This document shows positions 20,641-38,939 of a DNA stretch of 64,000 nt, one piece after another. Position numbers and translations under genes: made by a program. The stretch covers positions 2,472,829-2,536,828 of the forward strand of contig JABACO010000007.1 in assembly GCA_013339895.1 (NCBI GenBank), in the 5' to 3' direction. Source of the stretch: Ephydatia muelleri (lineage: Eukaryota > Porifera > Demospongiae > Spongillida > Spongillidae). The stretch's first letter is position 1, and the number at the start of each line of letters is the position of its first letter. The notes beneath the pieces were generated by a model, which made no database searches, was not told the origin of the DNA, and worked only from the letters and a program-made list of their open reading frames with translations.

Positions 20641-21620
20641 TCCTGTTAGCCTAGGTGGCCCAGAAAGTGGGGAGTAAAACCCCTGGCCCACCAGAGGTGA
20701 CAGAGGGAGAAATCCCCCGTCACGGTGACCGAAAAGGAGAAAGTCCCCCGTTCACAGGCCCTTACAACAATCCGCCACGCCTTGCCGGAGGAGAGATCCG
20801 TAATTGGGGTCTCCTCGGAGGTAACGGAGATGGAAACATCTTCAGCCTCAGCACCTACCAGTGCAACGGCAGGGAAACATGCCCAACTAGGTGCCGGGAA
20901 CAGTCCTGCAGCATAGCGTAGCTTTACCCAGAACACGCTCTTCAGTTGGTTTGGGGCCTACTGTCGTCACTCCGTAGGGACACCAATCCTAATCCTGCCT
21001 CCTCACTTAGTGCTGGAGATGAGAGCCAAGACAGCCAACTAGGAGGGGCAGGCAGAAATGCCCCACTAGAGGGGGAAGCGTTTGTTTGCAGTGTGGGCAT
21101 GCTGAAGATGGCAGGAAAGTTAACGACTCTCCTGGTGAGTCCTGCTCCGGATCAATAATCTGGAAGCAGACCTTGCCAATGGATTGTATCCACCTAATTT
21201 TGCACCCAAGGCAGTTCCATTCGGGTAGGCTACCGAGGCAATGCAAGAGAAGTGGAGGGCCCTAGACGTAACCTTCTGGAAACAGAGGACGGAGATGGCA
21301 GTGTCTTTTGAAAGAGAGATAGCCGAGAAAGCCAGCGAAGAGGTCGATCGCCATCTGGACGGAACTACCAAATTCCTCCGGGAGGCCAACTGCACTCCAC
21401 TGGGCCTACCCGAAATGTGGGATGGCGCACAGGCAGAAAGTGTGAAACTCGCCCAACACCAGCTGGAGACGGCTGGCAGTCGAAAAAGGGGCAGAGGTAA
21501 AAAAGGCAACCTGCATAAACACATTGCCAAACACTTTTCCTTTCACTCTAGGCCGAAAGGCAGAGCTAGACTAGCCCCCGACAATGTTGCGGAAAGGGAA
21601 AATTCCCCCTTTCCCATGCA
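20641..21620 (+). mobile_element. Penelope-like element 5' ORF remnant (same family as 18744)
   Basis: Broken frames lead into RINNLEADLANGLYPPNF (about 21153), a stop, and then 21241-21620 encoding KWRALDVTFWKQRTEMAVSFE, TTKFLREANCTPLGL and LAQHQLETAGSRKRGRG. These parallel the element at 18744-19260 block by block. The PLE N-terminal RT-linked block is not reached. An in-frame stop and the lack of RT make it inactive. Confidence 0.65.
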
Positions 21621-21995
21621 CATTTTTCGTTTTCCACTGAAGTCTACCAGCCGAAATATATTTGGAAATCTTGTACCATTGCCAACTTGTAGCATGCCCG
21701 AAACACATTACCACGCAAAGCGCAGTGACGTAGCGGATCCAAGCAAGGGGACAGGACCTCAAGGGGCCCTGAACCCCAACCCAAACCTTAACCCTATAAC
21801 GGTCAAATTAAAATCTACGTAATGTGACCTTCCGGCCAAATTATTTTTTAGAGTTTTGAAAGTTATGGCGTGCGCGGCAATCACTTTGGAACTCGCATAT
21901 TCGTTAGTGTACTGGCTGAAATTCACCGTGGATGTCTTAAAGTATGTTTTAGCAATGTATTTCCATGAATTGATCGTTGTGACCCGTTTTTCTAA

Positions 21996-22163
21996 ATTAC
22001 TAATAATTACAATAAAGAAACATTTATTGCATATCCAACCAAACATACAATTGATTTAGAATCATTTACAGCAGCAGTAGTAGATTCAGCATATGAAAAA
22101 ATCGATGAGTTAATTAAAATTGCTTTATCAAGAAATATTATAAGATCCATACTTCGTAAATAA
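21996..22163 (+). pseudogene. Short C-terminal-like ORF in AT-rich DNA
   Basis: A frame open from just after a stop reads ETFIAYPTKHTIDLESF, AYEKIDELIKIALSRNI and ends at TAA. Composition looks like a real protein end, and AT content is higher than in neighbouring DNA. The opposite strand is also open (22007-22258). No family recognised; it may be the 3' end of a gene removed by rearrangement next to the large palindrome. Confidence 0.3.
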
Positions 22164-22270
22164 TCTAACATTTCGTTATTAAACATTAATTCGTTACTTA
22201 TAAATACAATCTTGTGACTCGAGTTGAAAGTAATCGTATGGTCTAAATTGATACTCATTATATACTTACT

Positions 22271-23066
22271 ATATATGGAACGTTCTATACGAAAATGGGT
22301 CTTGTGGATTTCATTTTATAACATAAAATTTAAATCGATATATCTTCCGTAATATTAACGCTATCGGGTTCCTATTTTTAACACAACATACCACACCATT
22401 ACTATATGTGAAAATCCATTTTGGTGTCTTACACATGCGGGGTACCGACGTTACAAGGTCCGATACCCCGTAGGGTTCAAAACGGCCACATCTTCAGGTA
22501 GGAGTGTCCAAATCGATTCAAAATAGGTACCTATGTAGAAGGGTCCTACCGCTATTGATTTGTTCTGTTCGTTAATTTTTGCTTTATCCGTTATGGAGAT
22601 ACAAGTGTGCAAAGAAATTGCATATTTCCCGGGCGTTACGTGCCATTAACGTATTACGAGGACGTCCTCGAAGCCAGTCGTAATACGTTAATGGCGCGAA
22701 ACGCCCGGGAAATATGCAATTTCTTTGCACACTTGTATCCCCATAACGGATAAAGCAAAAATTAACGAACAGAACAAATCAATAGCGGTAGGACCCTTCT
22801 ACATAGGTACCTATTTTGAATCGATTTGGACACTCCTACCTGAAGATGTGGCCGTTTTGAACCCTACGGGGTATCGGACCTTGTAACGTCGGTACCCCGC
22901 ATGTGTAAGACACCAAAATGGATTTTCACATATAGTAATGGTGTGGTATGTTGTGTTAAAAATAGGAACCCGATAGCGTTAATATTACGGAAGATATATC
23001 GATTTAAATTTTATGTTATAAAATGAAATCCACAAGACCCATTTTCGTATAGAACGTTCCATATAT
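22271..23066. repeat. 796-bp near-perfect palindrome (foldback element)
   Basis: Arms of about 389 bp (22271-22659 and 22678-23066) are inverted copies with only a few mismatches, around an 18-bp loop at 22660-22677. There is no coding capacity in the arms. Outer ends read ATATATGGAACGTTCTATAC, and pairing stops abruptly at both ends. Size and shape fit a foldback or MITE-like DNA element made almost entirely of terminal inverted repeat. Clear target-site duplication was not found beyond AT-rich flanks. Confidence 0.95.
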
Positions 23067-23155
23067 TATTTTTATAATAATCAGTTACATAAAGTAAAAA
23101 TTTCGTTGCCAAAGGCACCTTCGCCAAAGGCGCACGTGATTGTGTCAAATGAAAA

Positions 23156-24165
23156 ATGGCGCTGTTTGTTCTTTGCCTGTGGCTCCTGTTGTGCTACGAT
23201 ACTGTAAGCTATGATGTGCTTTTGCCACTGAAAGTGCCTTTGGCAAAGGTACCTATTAACATGTGATATTGCAGGTCTTCGGAGCCACAGGCACCTTTGG
23301 TGTCAAATGGCCTAACGGGGTTATACCCTATTCAATCGATGGCTTCTCTACACGCGAACTTGGCAACATACGTGAAGCCATGGGCATGTACATGAATGGG
23401 ACTTGTGTGAGTTTCCGCCAACGACAACCATATGACCGTGCCTATGTCCAAATTTCTAAGGGCGATTCATGTAGTTCCAATGTTGGTATGGTACCTGCTA
23501 GAGGAACGGTCGGGATTAGCAGAACCGTGTTAAGTGACAACTGTTTAAATAACACTGGTTCCATTCTACATGAGCTCGGACATATACTTGGGAGATACCA
23601 CGAGCATAGCAGACTAGACCGTGATAGCTACGTCGAGATCTTATACAAGAACATATACGCCTACGCAATTAGCAATTTCTTTATTTACTTTGATACCTAT
23701 ACTCCTATAGCGTACGACTACAACAGCATCATGCACTACGATTCGCGAGCTTATAGTACGAATGGACTAGACACTATTCGACCTCTACACAACGCATCAA
23801 CAGTCGCCCCTGCGGTGCCACAGATGGGACAACGATTATATCTTACGGAACTCGACTACGCAAATATCAATTTTATGTATATGTGCCAAATGCCACAGCA
23901 CCGCAGGTGTGCAAAATGCCACAGCACCGCAGGGGTGGGTGATTGCAGTACGCACCTGGTTTCGACATCAGTTACCTCTTATTTCCAATACTGCGACCTT
24001 TACCTCTTCACGCCCCAGTTCTGTGTATCCCTTGGGCACACAAGGGCTTGTTTTGATATCATCAACACCGACACCGCAGGTGCAACCACCACCACAAAGT
24101 GGGGCTGTACCTTTGGCACCTGTTTATACACCCCGCCCCTTAAACTCTCATTGTATTTGCTATAG
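23156..24165 (+). CDS. Secreted astacin-family (M12A) metalloprotease
   Basis: Two exons: 23156-23203 encodes a signal peptide (MALFVLCLWLLLCYDT). A 71-bp intron (GTAAGC...GCAG) joins in phase to exon 2 from 23275. The catalytic domain starts at once (KWPNGVIPYSID), with no visible propeptide, so the usual pro-region aspartate switch is missing. The zinc site HELGHILGRYHEHSRLDRD fits HExxHxxGxxHExxRxDR, and YNSIMHY is the Met-turn. Astacins are extracellular zinc endopeptidases. After the domain (YANINFMYMC) a duplicated CAAAATGCCACAGCACCGCAG motif occurs at 23887-23931 and the rest of the frame to 24165 is low complexity, so the true end or a further splice there is uncertain. Confidence 0.9.
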
Positions 24166-24350
24166 GAACATTTGGTGTATTTATAAAGTATTACTGTATC
24201 TTTTTTTTCGTCTTTCTTGATTAATAACATATTATTAATCAAGTAATATTTCCATTAACTTATAAATAAATTTAACGTAATTAAACTACAGTATATAAAA
24301 TTTAATTTGTTTAACTAAAACACTTTTTGTGCCAGTGCCCGGAACTAATT

Positions 24351-25371
24351 ATGTCTACTCAGAGCTATCACATATCAAAGCAGGTTTTGATAAGTGCTGC
24401 TAAGGCATTTATGGACGAGTGTAAATCTACTGGGATCGTTCCGGATCAAACTGTGAAGAGTATTTCTAATGGCACTTTTAATGTGCGAAAAGAAATCGGG
24501 TTGAAGAAGAAAAGGGCTGAAATGAAAAGACTACGACGAAAGATGCTCGAAGAAAAACGGGATAAAGAGATTAGCGATGCGAAAGAGAAGTTAAGAAACT
24601 TGGAATCCGATATAACAACCAAGATGTCTAAGGTGAATTTAAACAGTGGTGAAGGCGTTTATGGTGCCTTTGCCCTGTACTCCAAATGCTTTAACATGTA
24701 CTACCACAGCGCACATTGCAACGAGTACTACTACTACATGTGTTACGAGTACCAGATGTAACATTGCATTGTACACCCCTGAGCAACATATTGAGCTGTA
24801 TGACTTATTGTTTGATGTGACTCCAAAGTCGGAGTTAGCTCAACGCACATCAGAGCAAGAAGAGCAACTACAACAATACAAGTCGTTAGCACAGAGTGCA
24901 CAATTAGCTGGTGACATCGACGCAACAATCATGCAGTATCGCTCTTGTTTTCATATCTACAACAGAACAACAGATTCTTTTGATTCTGTGTTTGAGATAT
25001 TACATGAGATCATCGCAATGTGCAAGCCAACTCGGTACAAGCTCTACATTGGTATTGTCATGATTGCAATCAGTGATCTGTTTATGTTCATCTCCCAGTT
25101 GAGTATGTCATATAAATGGCTAACATTTGCTCTAGAATATCTGCGAGATCATGCCAAACACAAGAAACCTGTTTGTGACAAATGCACCGCTGGAACCCAC
25201 TGTACCAAATGCTGCTTGTGCCAACCTCGTTCACGTGGTAGACCTAGAAAGGATGCATTAGTTGCGCCTGATTCTGAAGCGGCAGGTCGGCCTTGGTCTA
25301 ATCCACAATGGCAAGCTAAAGTCCACCATAGTACAGTTGCGTCTGCAAGTTCTGTACTATGTAAAGATTGA
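24351..25371 (+). CDS. Family X helical protein, copy 2
   Basis: An ATG at 24351 opens a Lys/Arg/Glu-rich coiled-coil (KKKRAEMKRLRRKMLEEKRD) whose frame runs to 24761. An overlapping frame from 24646 carries TPNALTCTTTAHIATS and CNIALYTPEQHIELYDLLFD, then GDIDATIMQYRSCFHIYNR and helical TPR-like sequence, so a splice or frameshift near 24640-24680 must join them. The C-terminus has a Cys/His cluster (CDKCTAGTHCTKCCLCQ) followed by an AT-hook-like RSRGRPRKDA, and stops at 25371. Copy 1 at 4166-5020 lacks this end. Zinc and DNA binding are inferred from these patches. Function unknown. Confidence 0.6.
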
Positions 25372-25925
25372 ATATTTAGGTCTGGGGTCGAGACTATTTT
25401 TACAGAGCTCTAGAAGTTGAGCGCAGCTGGTTCCAATGCTTCTGTACAAGCACAACTTCTAAAATTGTAGAAATACAACATTTGTTGTTGAGGTAAGAAC
25501 TTTTGGACAGATATTTGTCTTCAGAAAGGCCCAGAAAAAAAGTGTACCGTTTTTCGGTACGGGTCGAACCCGTTTCACTTCTAACGAGTACTGCAAACGA
25601 GCGGAACAATGTACAAAAGCTTAGAATGGCGCTAAACATCGTGTAAAAGGTTGGGTTGTTATGTTCGCACAAATGTGTGACAGTTTACGCTCGTCCGACT
25701 ATTTTTACAAAATGTGAGTTCGACAAAAAGGGCTAAAAAAACATTCTTTTTACATGGAACCGGTGTTAAGTGCAAAATAGCTGACACAGACCAGTACACA
25801 CAAAGGCATGAGGTAACATGTACACTGCATGTACAACACACAACTGCCCCTTACACCATTACACACAACTGCCCCCTGCACACACACACACACACACACA
25901 GCTGCCTCTTACACACACACACAGA

Positions 25926-27022
25926 TTATGTTCTACTTTTCCCCCCCAACCACAGTAAATGCTAGGTTATGAATTAACACTTCGTTAACAGTCGCTCGTC
26001 AATTCTATGAATATAATTAAACATTTATCACATTCCTATACTCGTGTCTCATCTACATTTAAAAATAAATACGAATCTCTATTTGAAGCTTAGTGCCTCG
26101 CTGCATCTCTATTTGAAGTTTAGTGCCTCACTGCCTTTGTATCATGGCTCAGGCTGCTCTGACAACCCCTCTAGTTGGTCCTCTCTCATATCGTGATCTC
26201 TGTGCCCAGACAGTTGATGTAGAGAGCACTATTCGCTGGTGCCAAAGTTTGAAGTTGCTAAGATCTAATTTGATGTGTTCCTGTGGAAGAATGAACCTGG
26301 TGGAGAGGGAGAAGGCAGGAAAGGAGGGAGTGCTCTGGCGGTGGCTGGTATGTGCCCAATATTATATAGATCACCCAGCTGTAATCGGAGGGCCCAATGT
26401 GGAAGTTGAGATTGATGAAAGTAAATTCGGAAAACGAAAATACAACCGAGGCAGGACTGTTGATGGCCACTGGGTGTACGGGGGTGTTGAGCGTATGACT
26501 GGTGAATGCTTCTTAGTAGAAGTGCAGCAGAGAGATGCAGCTACATTACTACCAATTGTGCAGAATTTCGTCAGGCCAGGAAGCATTGTATATTCAGACG
26601 AGTGGGCTGCCTACAATCAACTTGCTGCTACAGCAGCTTGTCAACACCAAACCGTCAACCATTCAATCCACTTTGTGGATCCGCAGACAGGCGCTCATAC
26701 CCAAGGTATTGAGGGACTGTGGAGTGCGTGCAAACGCATGATGCGCGAGGAGCATGCTGGTAGAAACGCCGATTTATTCACCACCTATCTTCAAGAATAC
26801 ATGTGGAGGAGGCGTTTCGGAGGGCCAACTACATTCTGTAATATAGTCAAACACATTGCTGAACAATACCCACCTATGAGTATAGGAATGTAGATGAGAC
26901 ATGAGTATAGGAATGTGATAAATGTTTAATTATATTCATAGAATTGACGGAGCGACTGTTAACGAAGTGTTTATTCATAACCTAGCATGTACGGGAGGTT
27001 GGGGGGGAAAAGTAGAACATAA
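25926..27022 (+). mobile_element. Merlin-type DNA transposon, apparently complete
   Basis: Long terminal inverted repeats of about 130 bp (25926-26060 and 26890-27022; outer end TTATGTTCTACTTTT) flank one transposase gene. Both sides of the insertion are CA-repeat DNA containing ACACAACTGCCCC modules, so the element jumped into a microsatellite and its target-site duplication cannot be told apart from the repeat. TIRs match closely with few indels, and the transposase is intact, suggesting recent activity. Confidence 0.9.
26144..26893 (+). CDS. Merlin/IS1595-like (ISXO2) DDE transposase
   Basis: 249 codons from ATG 26144 to the stop, entirely within the TIRs. It cuts and pastes the element. 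Seen: a short Cys-containing N-terminal part (MCSCGRMN), then first catalytic Asp in VEVEIDESKFGKRKY, RGRTVDGHWVYGGVERMTGE, second Asp in IVYSDEWAAYNQL, NHSIHFVDPQTGAHTQGIE and the Glu in GIEGLWSACKRMMR. These blocks match the ISXO2-like domain shared by bacterial IS1595 and eukaryotic Merlin transposases. An upstream in-frame GTG is less likely as a start. No stop or frameshift, and all three catalytic residues are present. Confidence 0.93.
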   Translation: MAQAALTTPLVGPLSYRDLCAQTVDVESTIRWCQSLKLLRSNLMCSCGRMNLVEREKAGKEGVLWRWLVCAQYYIDHPAVIGGPNVEVEIDESKFGKRKYNRGRTVDGHWVYGGVERMTGECFLVEVQQRDAATLLPIVQNFVRPGSIVYSDEWAAYNQLAATAACQHQTVNHSIHFVDPQTGAHTQGIEGLWSACKRMMREEHAGRNADLFTTYLQEYMWRRRFGGPTTFCNIVKHIAEQYPPMSIGM

Positions 27023-28029
27023 CCCACACACACACACACAACTGCCCCCTGCCTGAGGAGTGTAGTGCTCCAGCACTGTTGCGTCTCTATTTGATATCAA
27101 AGCGCAAGTGCTAACCTTAAATTGCAGCTGCACAGCTTATATCATCTAACGCGCAAGCTTAATTACTCGTTAATTGATTTGGATGATATGAACAAGGGGC
27201 CACTAAACTAAAGGACAACCAAAGTAAGTACATACCTCCGAAGAACCGAAATACCTATTACGTCATTGATGATAGCATGCCACGCGAGGTTCTTGAGGCG
27301 TCGACCTGAATAAGGGATGGAATGAGGGTTGAAGTGCTGGTAGGTACTCTGACAAACAATTCAAATAGCACTCGACGCTAAGCATACATTGCCACTTCCA
27401 ACTGACTCACTTTACTTCAAAAGTCCAGAGCGCCATTCGGAATCTGTGCCGGTATGACGTCTTTGGCTCCGCAGGCCAGGAACAACTTTTTACACACGTT
27501 TGTTCCCCGCACGTGCTGCTATATTTTCTCGCGACTAAAAAAATAAGCACGAGCACTGAAGCTCTTCACGCATGCGCAATTGTTGAACACCGAAACATTA
27601 GTGATTACGTCATGTTTTGCGTGTAATAAACACAAAAGGATACTGATTTATTTTACGCATTTTACTTTGTTTTAAAAGTAAATCGTTTATGATTTCACAA
27701 CACCACTCGAGTACTGTAGGGGGTATGCTTTATCATTTACATGTAGCGGAACACTGCGGGCCGCGCGTACTATCCTATACTGTAAATCCAACATAAAACG
27801 CCAAGTTGTGATGCCAACAGGTGAAACACGATAATTAGAGCAACACGTCACAGACACTATACAAGCATAGAATGCAGTCATACATATGCACATTAAACGC
27901 ATGATTTTATTTTTTCAGCCACTCAAATCTCAGATATGATGTTGCTGTGCTATAGGTTAGTTCTGGCTAAGACCAAAGATGAGCTGGGTACTGTAGCCCC
28001 ATCAGGTTACTTTGCAGGAGCTTAAAATC
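27023..28029. other. No gene seen
   Basis: Starts with CA repeat and an ACTGCCCC module on the far side of the Merlin insertion, then unique AT-rich sequence down to the 3' end of the CDK gene. Short ORFs carry no motif. Confidence 0.55.
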
Positions 28030-32370
<4,341 letters not shown>

Positions 32371-33370
32371 NNNNNNNNNNNNNNNNNNNNNNNNNNNNNN
32401 NNNNNNNNNNNNNNNNNNNNNNNNNNNNNNNNNNNNNNNNNNNNNNNNNNNNNNNNNNNNNNNNNNNNNNNNNNNNNNNNNNNNNNNNNNNNNNNNNNNN
32501 NNNNNNNNNNNNNNNNNNNNNNNNNNNNNNNNNNNNNNNNNNNNNNNNNNNNNNNNNNNNNNNNNNNNNNNNNNNNNNNNNNNNNNNNNNNNNNNNNNNN
32601 NNNNNNNNNNNNNNNNNNNNNNNNNNNNNNNNNNNNNNNNNNNNNNNNNNNNNNNNNNNNNNNNNNNNNNNNNNNNNNNNNNNNNNNNNNNNNNNNNNNN
32701 NNNNNNNNNNNNNNNNNNNNNNNNNNNNNNNNNNNNNNNNNNNNNNNNNNNNNNNNNNNNNNNNNNNNNNNNNNNNNNNNNNNNNNNNNNNNNNNNNNNN
32801 NNNNNNNNNNNNNNNNNNNNNNNNNNNNNNNNNNNNNNNNNNNNNNNNNNNNNNNNNNNNNNNNNNNNNNNNNNNNNNNNNNNNNNNNNNNNNNNNNNNN
32901 NNNNNNNNNNNNNNNNNNNNNNNNNNNNNNNNNNNNNNNNNNNNNNNNNNNNNNNNNNNNNNNNNNNNNNNNNNNNNNNNNNNNNNNNNNNNNNNNNNNN
33001 NNNNNNNNNNNNNNNNNNNNNNNNNNNNNNNNNNNNNNNNNNNNNNNNNNNNNNNNNNNNNNNNNNNNNNNNNNNNNNNNNNNNNNNNNNNNNNNNNNNN
33101 NNNNNNNNNNNNNNNNNNNNNNNNNNNNNNNNNNNNNNNNNNNNNNNNNNNNNNNNNNNNNNNNNNNNNNNNNNNNNNNNNNNNNNNNNNNNNNNNNNNN
33201 NNNNNNNNNNNNNNNNNNNNNNNNNNNNNNNNNNNNNNNNNNNNNNNNNNNNNNNNNNNNNNNNNNNNNNNNNNNNNNNNNNNNNNNNNNNNNNNNNNNN
33301 NNNNNNNNNNNNNNNNNNNNNNNNNNNNNNNNNNNNNNNNNNNNNNNNNNNNNNNNNNNNNNNNNNNNNN
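32371..33370. other. Assembly gap (1000 N)
   Basis: Exactly 1000 N, a conventional placeholder of unknown true size. It hides the 5' exons of the CDK gene (minus) and of HUS1 (plus). Confidence 0.99.
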
Positions 33371-33603
33371 TCACCTACCACAAGGCCACCTATCACAGGT
33401 CACCTACTCAAAAGGCCACCTACTCATACCAGCTGCTGTGCTAACATCTGAAGAGACACTGATTCCCAGATATAAAGCAAACTAGTCTCTGAGGACACTG
33501 ATAGAGTTTTAAGTTCCTTCTGGCCACATTTCTGTGGCCCCTCATGCAGAGCAGCTATGCTACACAATCACTGCTACTCCTGACTCTAATCCCTATGTCT
33601 TTC

Positions 33604-33762
33604 TGTGTACACACACATGCATACATACACGCACACATGCATACACACACACACATACACACACACATCCAAACACACACACACATCCAAACACACCGTG
33701 CACATAAATGCACCATGCACACACACACACACACACACACATGTGCATACATGCACACACAC

Positions 33763-33825
<63 letters not shown>
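33604..33825. repeat. CA-rich microsatellite
   Basis: (CA)n with interruptions, ending just before a HUS1 exon acceptor at 33838. Confidence 0.95.
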
Positions 33826-33828
<3 letters not shown>

Positions 33829-33839
33829 TCCTCCCCTAG

Positions 33840-36739
<2,900 letters not shown>

Positions 36740-36772
36740 AACCTACCTATGACTTCAACGCTGCTCACACAT

Positions 36773-36839
<67 letters not shown>

Positions 36840-37154
36840 ATTGTCACTGCATTTATTATTTATTCTGACGACAGCACAGACAGCTTTGTTTATATTCACT
36901 TGTATTTGGTTGTATTTAGCAGGAAATATCAACACAGTCTAAATGTTCCAGCCACAATTACAACACATTTACACATACACACCTTTTGTCACACATACGC
37001 TGGACAGTTAGTTTCCCTACCGCATCCATGTGTTTGGCCAGGCTCTCCAATTGGAGCTGATACCTTAGGATCCCCAACAATCTATATGCATTCACATGAT
37101 GTAACGATTATCGCTGTAAACAGTGGGTAGTATAACATACACATGCGTAGATTA
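36740..37154. other. Intergenic region with CA array
   Basis: A (CA)n array at 36767-36838 follows the HUS1 stop. The rest has no gene signal. Bases 37095-37124 form one arm of an inverted repeat whose partner is 37411-37437. Confidence 0.7.
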
Positions 37155-37408
37155 TACAGTCCGCCCTCGTTAAAAGCGCACCCGTTAGAAGCGCATTTCC
37201 TCGTTAGAAGCGCAGGGGCGTATTCTGAATCATATTCATAATTGTCGCGGGGGACCCGAGATGCTAAAAACTAAATCTGTGTGTTTACCACAAGTAATTA
37301 TATTCATTCGCTGATAATTAACCACCCTCTTTAGAAGCGCAATCTAGGACCCAACTATGGTAAGAGCGCAGGAAACAAACGTGGCGCTCTTAACGGGGGC
37401 AGGCTGTA
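37155..37408. mobile_element. Tc1/mariner-like MITE
   Basis: About 250 bp with terminal inverted repeats CAGTCCGCCCTCGTTAAAAG (left) and, inverted at the right end, CAGCCTGCCCCCGTTAAGAG. TA flanks both ends as target-site duplication, as for Tc1/mariner/pogo MITEs. Internal copies of GTTAGAAGCGCA repeat the terminal motif. No coding capacity. It sits inside a second, outer inverted repeat (37095-37124 / 37411-37437), so it may be nested in another small element. Confidence 0.75.
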
Positions 37409-37688
37409 CTATTTACAGCGATAATGATTACATCATGACGAGACTATTAAATACAGTACCCACTGATACCTGTGTGGTCCACCTATAACGTTTACAATAC
37501 ATCATCACAAAAGCATAGGACTTCTCAATTACATCATCTCCAAAACAATGATTCAAGCGTGTGGGATGCAATGTGTGTCAAACCCAAACAGACTGGGGGT
37601 TGTGCTGCTGCCCTCAATGATAGCGCAACAAATGGCTTGGGGTTTTTCATTCAAAGACAGACGACAGGAGGGAGGAGGAGGTCAGACA

Positions 37689-38825
37689 TTAGCCACCATT
37701 GGTAATCTTTGAGAGTTTGTCTCTCAATGTTTGGGACAGGGTTTCGGAGGCGTTCAGAGCCAATTGAAGGTAGGCATGGTGCAGGGAGTGCAGGAGAGTG
37801 GGGTCATGGTAGCCATGTACGACGAGGGCACCAGGAGGGCCGTTGTGACCTGACACAGCGCTAGCCTCTAAGAAGAACTGTTCTGTCTGCAGAGCATGTG
37901 TGCACACAAACACACATGACACACACACACACACATACACACACACACAAACACACACACACACACAAAATAAGGACGAGCATCCACCATAACACAGGCA
38001 CTAGAACACAGTGACATCATTCATCCTGCCACACGCGACACACCAGCGTACCTCTAGTTCATGACTCCACAAGCAGCGGGCGCCCAGCTTCCGCGCCATG
38101 CACCGTTCCATGTCCGTTTTCCTATCCACCGCCCACGAAGCGGTACCTTCGTCTTCCAAGCACTCCTCCACAGCTGGGGCCACAGCTTTGAGCAGGCTCC
38201 GGCTGAAAACTACACCCGTGCTCGGGGCACACCCTCGGTCGCTCGAGGGGGCGAGTTTCTTCTGGCCAAGCTTCAATTTGGCCATCCCGTCACGCTGCAA
38301 GAACAGCGGCTCCTCCGGGTTAAGGTTAGCCAAAACCTGCACCGCCATGTTAACCCTGACGTAGGCGTCGTCGCCAACAACCATGTACCAGTTGTAGCGG
38401 CGGTCCGTGTACCTGTCGTAGAGTAGGGCGAGGACGCGGTACACAAGCCTCGGGTCGTCCCACTCGAGCTGCAGCGGGGTCTTGTTCGCCGAATCGCCCG
38501 CCAAACGGCGCGTCGTGAACAGTTCCATGTCCAGTACTCCGGAGCCCCACGTGCTTTCCACGGCAGAGGCGGTAACGGAGGGCTCCCCGGGAACCACAAC
38601 GGCGACGAAGAGCGGCCTTCGCAACTCGAAGTTGTTCTCCTCGGGAGCTGGAAGGGGTTGCTGAAGCAAATGACTGAAGTTACTTTCCGACGGGAAGAGC
38701 ATTCTCTTCGTAAGGGCTATACAGTTTTGAGGGGAAGGGGAGATGACGACGGATAAGAGAACGCCCACACCCACGCCGAGTGACAGTAGCACTGCATCGC
38801 GACGCTTCAATCGTACTCCAACCAT
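37689..38825 (-). CDS. GT31 glycosyltransferase, chondroitin synthase/ChPF N-domain-like
   Basis: Two exons joined in phase 0: 38052-38825 and 37689-37886; 323 residues. It starts at ATG 38825 (a GTG-initiated extension exists but is less likely). A type II Golgi enzyme is suggested by basic residues followed by an N-terminal membrane segment (AVLLSLGVGVGVLLSVVIS). Then RRPLFVAVVVPGE, NWYMVVGDDAYVRVN (in the DxD position, here GDD), LANLNPEEPLFLQ, GCAPSTGVVFSRSLLK and ERCMARKLGARCLWSHELE. The order and spacing match the first glycosyltransferase domain of CHSY/CHPF proteins, which build the chondroitin backbone. The second domain of those ~800-residue proteins is absent, so this is a half-size relative. 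Fringe- or C1GalT-like assignment is less likely. Confidence 0.78.
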
Positions 38826-38939
38826 ATCCGTGTAAACCAGAACGTTTTGGTTTGTCACGTGACATTGTGTATTACGTGTACCAAAAATTCGTGGGGCGTG
38901 TGATTGTTCAATGTGATCGTTAAGACATGCCTTTCACGT

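Noticed and set aside
25540..25600. tRNA-like T-loop (GGGTCGAACCCG)
   Set aside because: It is a short palindrome; no acceptor stem, D arm or anticodon arm surrounds it.
38401..38858. GTG-initiated N-terminal extension of the GT31 enzyme
   Set aside because: Animal genes rarely start at GTG; ATG 38825 places the membrane anchor at the usual distance from the N terminus.
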